Shown here: piece after piece, positions 60,514 to 64,000 of the stretch | How positions within the stretch are numbered: the stretch's first letter is position 1 | Layout of the letters: every line of letters starts with the position of its first letter | From: Lineus longissimus | Lineage: Eukaryota; Nemertea; Pilidiophora; Heteronemertea; Lineidae | Assembly: GCF_910592395.1 (NCBI RefSeq) | Contig: NC_088317.1 | Coordinates: 1,550,001-1,614,000 of the forward strand | Length of the DNA stretch: 64,000 nucleotides | Direction: 5' to 3' | Program-made: the position numbers and the translations under genes | Notes under the pieces: model-generated | The model's input: the letters and a program-made list of their open reading frames with translations, nothing else | Database searches by the model: none | Told to the model about the DNA's origin: nothing

Positions 60514-62029
60514 GATTAGAGATCGTGGTAAAGGCTGGATGAAAAAGCATGAAGTGGCCAATCCACATTCTTTGAAGTGAGGTCTATGTAAACATCAAGT
60601 ATAAATGATTATTTGGGTAATTTATCTGTTTATTACAGCCCAATCTCTTCATGGACAGGGGTAAGGATTATTGATGAGTGCCTCAGAAAAGGAAGCATTT
60701 ATAGGCATACCTGAATCTGAAATCGATAGATGGATTCAAGGCGTCATCGATAAACACAAATAAACATTGGTTACCTAAATACTTATTAGAAAAAATGTTC
60801 TAGCGGATGATATATACGGTGGTTTTACCCCACATGTTGGTCGACACCGAAAGCGAATTCCATACCCAATTCAATCGACCATGCGGCTGCAACCTTGGAT
60901 CTTAGGTAAGAAGAAGAAGAAAACTTGAAAAGATTTCACGCTGATTGCTGGTTGGAATACCTTGCGGAATTACATGCAGTTGGTGACAGACTCATGGTAA
61001 ATTTGGCGTGTTACAGACGCCGGTATTTCATTGGACCGCCTGATTGTGGCGTCATCAAATAAAGCTAAAACCGTGCCAATCAGGACTGAACTCTGTCACA
61101 GTGACGCACATGTTGACCAATGGAATAATTTGGCATGACAATCGAGCCTCGAACAACACATGGATGAAGTATAGGAAGCATCGGTTCTTGGCCAAAGTAT
61201 ATGAAACTAGGCCGAGGCACTGCTCAGGTAATCCTTGTTGAATACCATGCAACGTCTCAGGTGAGCACCTCGAAATTTGCACAAACTTCCCCCAATAAGA
61301 ATTAATGACACTTTTGGTGGAAGGTAGACTATACATTCGATCCAAGGTTGAAGCAAATGATTTCCCAAGCATGTTCAAAAAAAACTTTTTCAAGGTCACT
61401 GGCCTTTCAATGCACCAGACGACATAGGAAAGTCGATCCATAATAAATGAGCTATTTACCCATTGCATTATAAATTAAGTTTGTTTAGAATAAACACTGA
61501 AAACATGACGAGAGAATATTTCAATATTCTGGGTTCAATATAAGTGGAGTTCAAAATAGACTGTACTTCAATCTGTATGGCATTGATAATCAATTTCTCA
61601 TGACGTCATCAAAGGCTGCGTATTGTTTGACACTTTTTATCATTGTAATCATGAAAATTCACGGCATCGCTCGAGCCCAGTTTGTGCACATGCGCATGAG
61701 CACTTCACCCTTTTAGCATGAGTTTATTTTCAAATGCAATGCCGACACTTCGATTCCACTCGTTCACAAAACTCAAGTATCAACATGAGCATATCTCTGG
61801 AGAGACTGGGAGAAAAAAAGACCTGGTGCACTTCCGCTCGCCAATAGAATCAATAGAATGCTCGAACAAAATCTACCTGGAAAAGCGCAAGCATCTCGGA
61901 GCAATTTCTTCCTGCTGGATGTTTACAGAATTATCGGCTGCTGAAATGAGCAGAAACATTAACAACTCATTGTGGAGTGTTTTCAGCTAAAGGTTTGGGT
62001 ATCTTCCCAGTGAAAGTATTGGAGAGGAT

Positions 62030-62125
62030 GCCTGGTATGATGCTGAACTTCCAGCGGTATTGCCTCAGTAGCCTCCGCTCATTTGACGCGCGTTGCCTGG
62101 AAGCTGAGCAATGTCACGGCCTGGT
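62030..62125 (+). repeat. Dispersed repeat fragment, family F right part
   Basis: acttccagcggtattgcctc followed by gtagcctccgc and aagctgagcaatgtca matches 26285-26370. Confidence 0.65.
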
Positions 62126-64000
62126 ATCAACCAATAAAGTAATGAATAACTCTGATTGCCGCACTGAGGATACGTGTGGTGTCAGTGTGCTACCACTACA
62201 TCGACACTATCCACGTTTGCATGAAAGAAGTATTTTTATCTCTGAAGCAAAATGATATCATGTTTTCTGCTGTGTGCAAAGAGCAACCTCGAGCTTTTCT
62301 CCTGAAACCCTCCCATAGGAAGACCATCGTACAATCATCCCTTCCATGTACTATGAACGCTGTGGAACCTTTACATTTATAAAGACTGAGGTTATACCCG
62401 GGCAGCGGGAACTGTTGCTATCATTTCTATACGAAATATGGATCAGATACTTTGCCACGAGGGTTGCTTATTCGAGAAGAATCCGCTAAGGCAGAGCCTG
62501 ATCTAAAACTGTGCGACGTACCTACTCAACCTGTTGTAATCAAAATATCAGTGAGATACCGTACCACGAATAGAAATTTAGTGGTCAGTTTTTAGAGTAA
62601 ACATGATTATTTATCTTGATCTACCTATAGTTTGCTCCATCATAGTGTGAAACCCGCTGAATACCACAAAACCCGCTCTCATTTCACTCAACACACCTTT
62701 CGATGGATTGTGCTCTGTATGATCTAAATTGTCTATAGATACTGTATAATGGAAAGGTTACTCGCTTCTTCATCTTTCTGAGAGAGGTTTAACGTGCTAA
62801 CGAAAGGCACTTACAGTAACATGTGGTGTAAAAAAGTGATGTTTCTTGGAAGAAGGTCATAATGTTATCATCACTGTCATGAGCTAATGAACGCCACGTA
62901 ATCTTTGCGAAATACGACGAAAGAACACTATCGATAATTCAACTGTGAAACAGAATCGAACAGAACATATACACAGGTAATAGATACATTTACATCTAAA
63001 AAACTACCCTTTCTTAGCTTTTAGGCTAAAACGTCTTAGTTTGTCATGACTTTCATGTCTCATTCATCACACGTAAAGCAATCAACGGAAGAGCTAGCCA
63101 TGATATTCGTGTGTGTTCCGTTTGTTTTATGCAAGACACGTAAAGTAAGCGATAGCCGCGCATAACATGGACAATGCTATTGATTGATCTGCGGAAGACA
63201 CGAAAGAAGGTTCAAGTTTCAGTGGCGTTCTCATGCTTCGGTGTGCAATATTGTAGACATACGATTGATTCCGCCACAGATTTAGCTAGACATGTGTACA
63301 CAGAAGTCTGCAGTTTATTTTCACTATTCATGATTGGAATCGAATCATATTTGTCGTTTTTGATCGATATCAGCTTTAGTATCCAGATTCGGTGGTCATA
63401 TTTTAACAAGCCGTTCAGTTCTGTATTAGTCTGCTGAAATGTTCATTTTGATAATTATTCTTTTAAAGGCTTTCACTGCTCGTTGGAAACATTTTGCCAC
63501 CTTTGACACGAATGAAAAGCGAGGTCAGGGCAGCCGAGAATGATGTGCAAAGACCGGTTCCCTCAATATAAAAAATCTCTCATGAGGCCGAACTTCCTTA
63601 CACTGAGCAGGACTCAATTAGTACGCCCAGGGGGAATGATGGTATAGTCATGATAGTGGTCTGTTTAGTATATAACTGTCATGGCAACGGGTGACACTGG
63701 ATAAATCGTACTTTAAATTACGTAGGTCCATGTACATGTTAGTACAATTATGGCTGAACGTTGAGACTCTATTCGTGACGTAACCAACGGCTACCACCTG
63801 AAAACGACAGCAATTATGGCTAAGCTTTCGAAATACAGGTATAAACCGTACAGCAGTCCTTTTATTTGTTAGGCCCCCCAGCAATCTCATCACCAGACAC
63901 GTAGGAGAAGGCTAACAATATGTCACCATTGCATTGAAAAACGATGTTATCTATTTTCAACTCAAAACTGATCTGATCAATTTGTGTTGTTGATTAATAT

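Larger units (their letters stand above)
58526..64000. other. Gene-poor right end of window
   Basis: No supported gene. Contains a family A end (59502-59526), a family D element (60341-60513) and a family F fragment (62030-62125). The first part must hold the exchanger promoter; 58830-58940 is rich in cgtca/tgacg sequences. Longest open frames (59524-59883 plus, 61055-61468 minus) lack recognisable motifs. Confidence 0.5.

Noticed and set aside
61055-61468. 137-codon minus-strand frame in the gene-poor end
   Set aside because: No recognisable motif, no splice partners, composition like background.

Overview
This is eukaryotic, almost certainly marine invertebrate, nuclear DNA. Genes are split by many canonical GT-AG introns, intergenic space is full of short inverted-repeat elements, and the gene families are animal ones: rhodopsin-like GPCRs, ionotropic glutamate receptors (iGluR), a DEG/ENaC channel, an SLC24 Na/Ca-K exchanger and PAN-like secreted proteins. 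The mix (orphan peptide-type GPCRs, NAT16-like acetyltransferase, PAN/WFS secreted protein) would fit a spiralian such as an annelid, brachiopod, nemertean or mollusc; amphioxus cannot be excluded. The species is not recognised.

Layout. 310-4207 (+): 3' part of a gene made of small phase-1 exons that each encode a two-cysteine module, ending in a His/Lys-rich tail; five of its exons are tandemly duplicated in a 1.35-kb unit. 8884-9648 (-): intronless syntaxin-like gene with no membrane anchor. 12638-12710 (-): tRNA-Arg(TCG). 13302-15010 (+): four-exon secreted vWA protein. 15591-16652 (+): intronless GPCR. 17028-18395 (+): three-exon cysteine-containing gene of unknown family. 20315-25463 and 27260-32912 (+): two complete, tandemly duplicated iGluR genes. 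33182-35316 (-): five-exon secreted PAN-like protein. 35918-41869 (-): 12-exon DEG/ENaC channel with a low-complexity repeat insert in its extracellular domain. 43447-44918 (-): four-exon NAT16-like acetyltransferase. 45517-46587 (-): intronless GPCR. 49622-58525 (-): 11-exon K-dependent Na/Ca exchanger with a tRNA-Thr(AGT) in one intron. 58526-64000: no gene found.

The gene models were assembled by hand: each intron was accepted only if donor, acceptor and codon phase agreed across the junction. All multi-exon models above stay in frame from start to stop, except the first, which begins outside the window. Most genes encode membrane receptors, channels, a transporter or secreted proteins, so the region reads as excitable-cell or sensory and extracellular biology, but no functional linkage between neighbours is shown by the sequence.

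Repeats: at least seven families of short inverted-repeat (MITE-like) or dispersed elements occur, several with two or more copies in this window, including a 273-bp near-perfect hairpin at 6947-7219.
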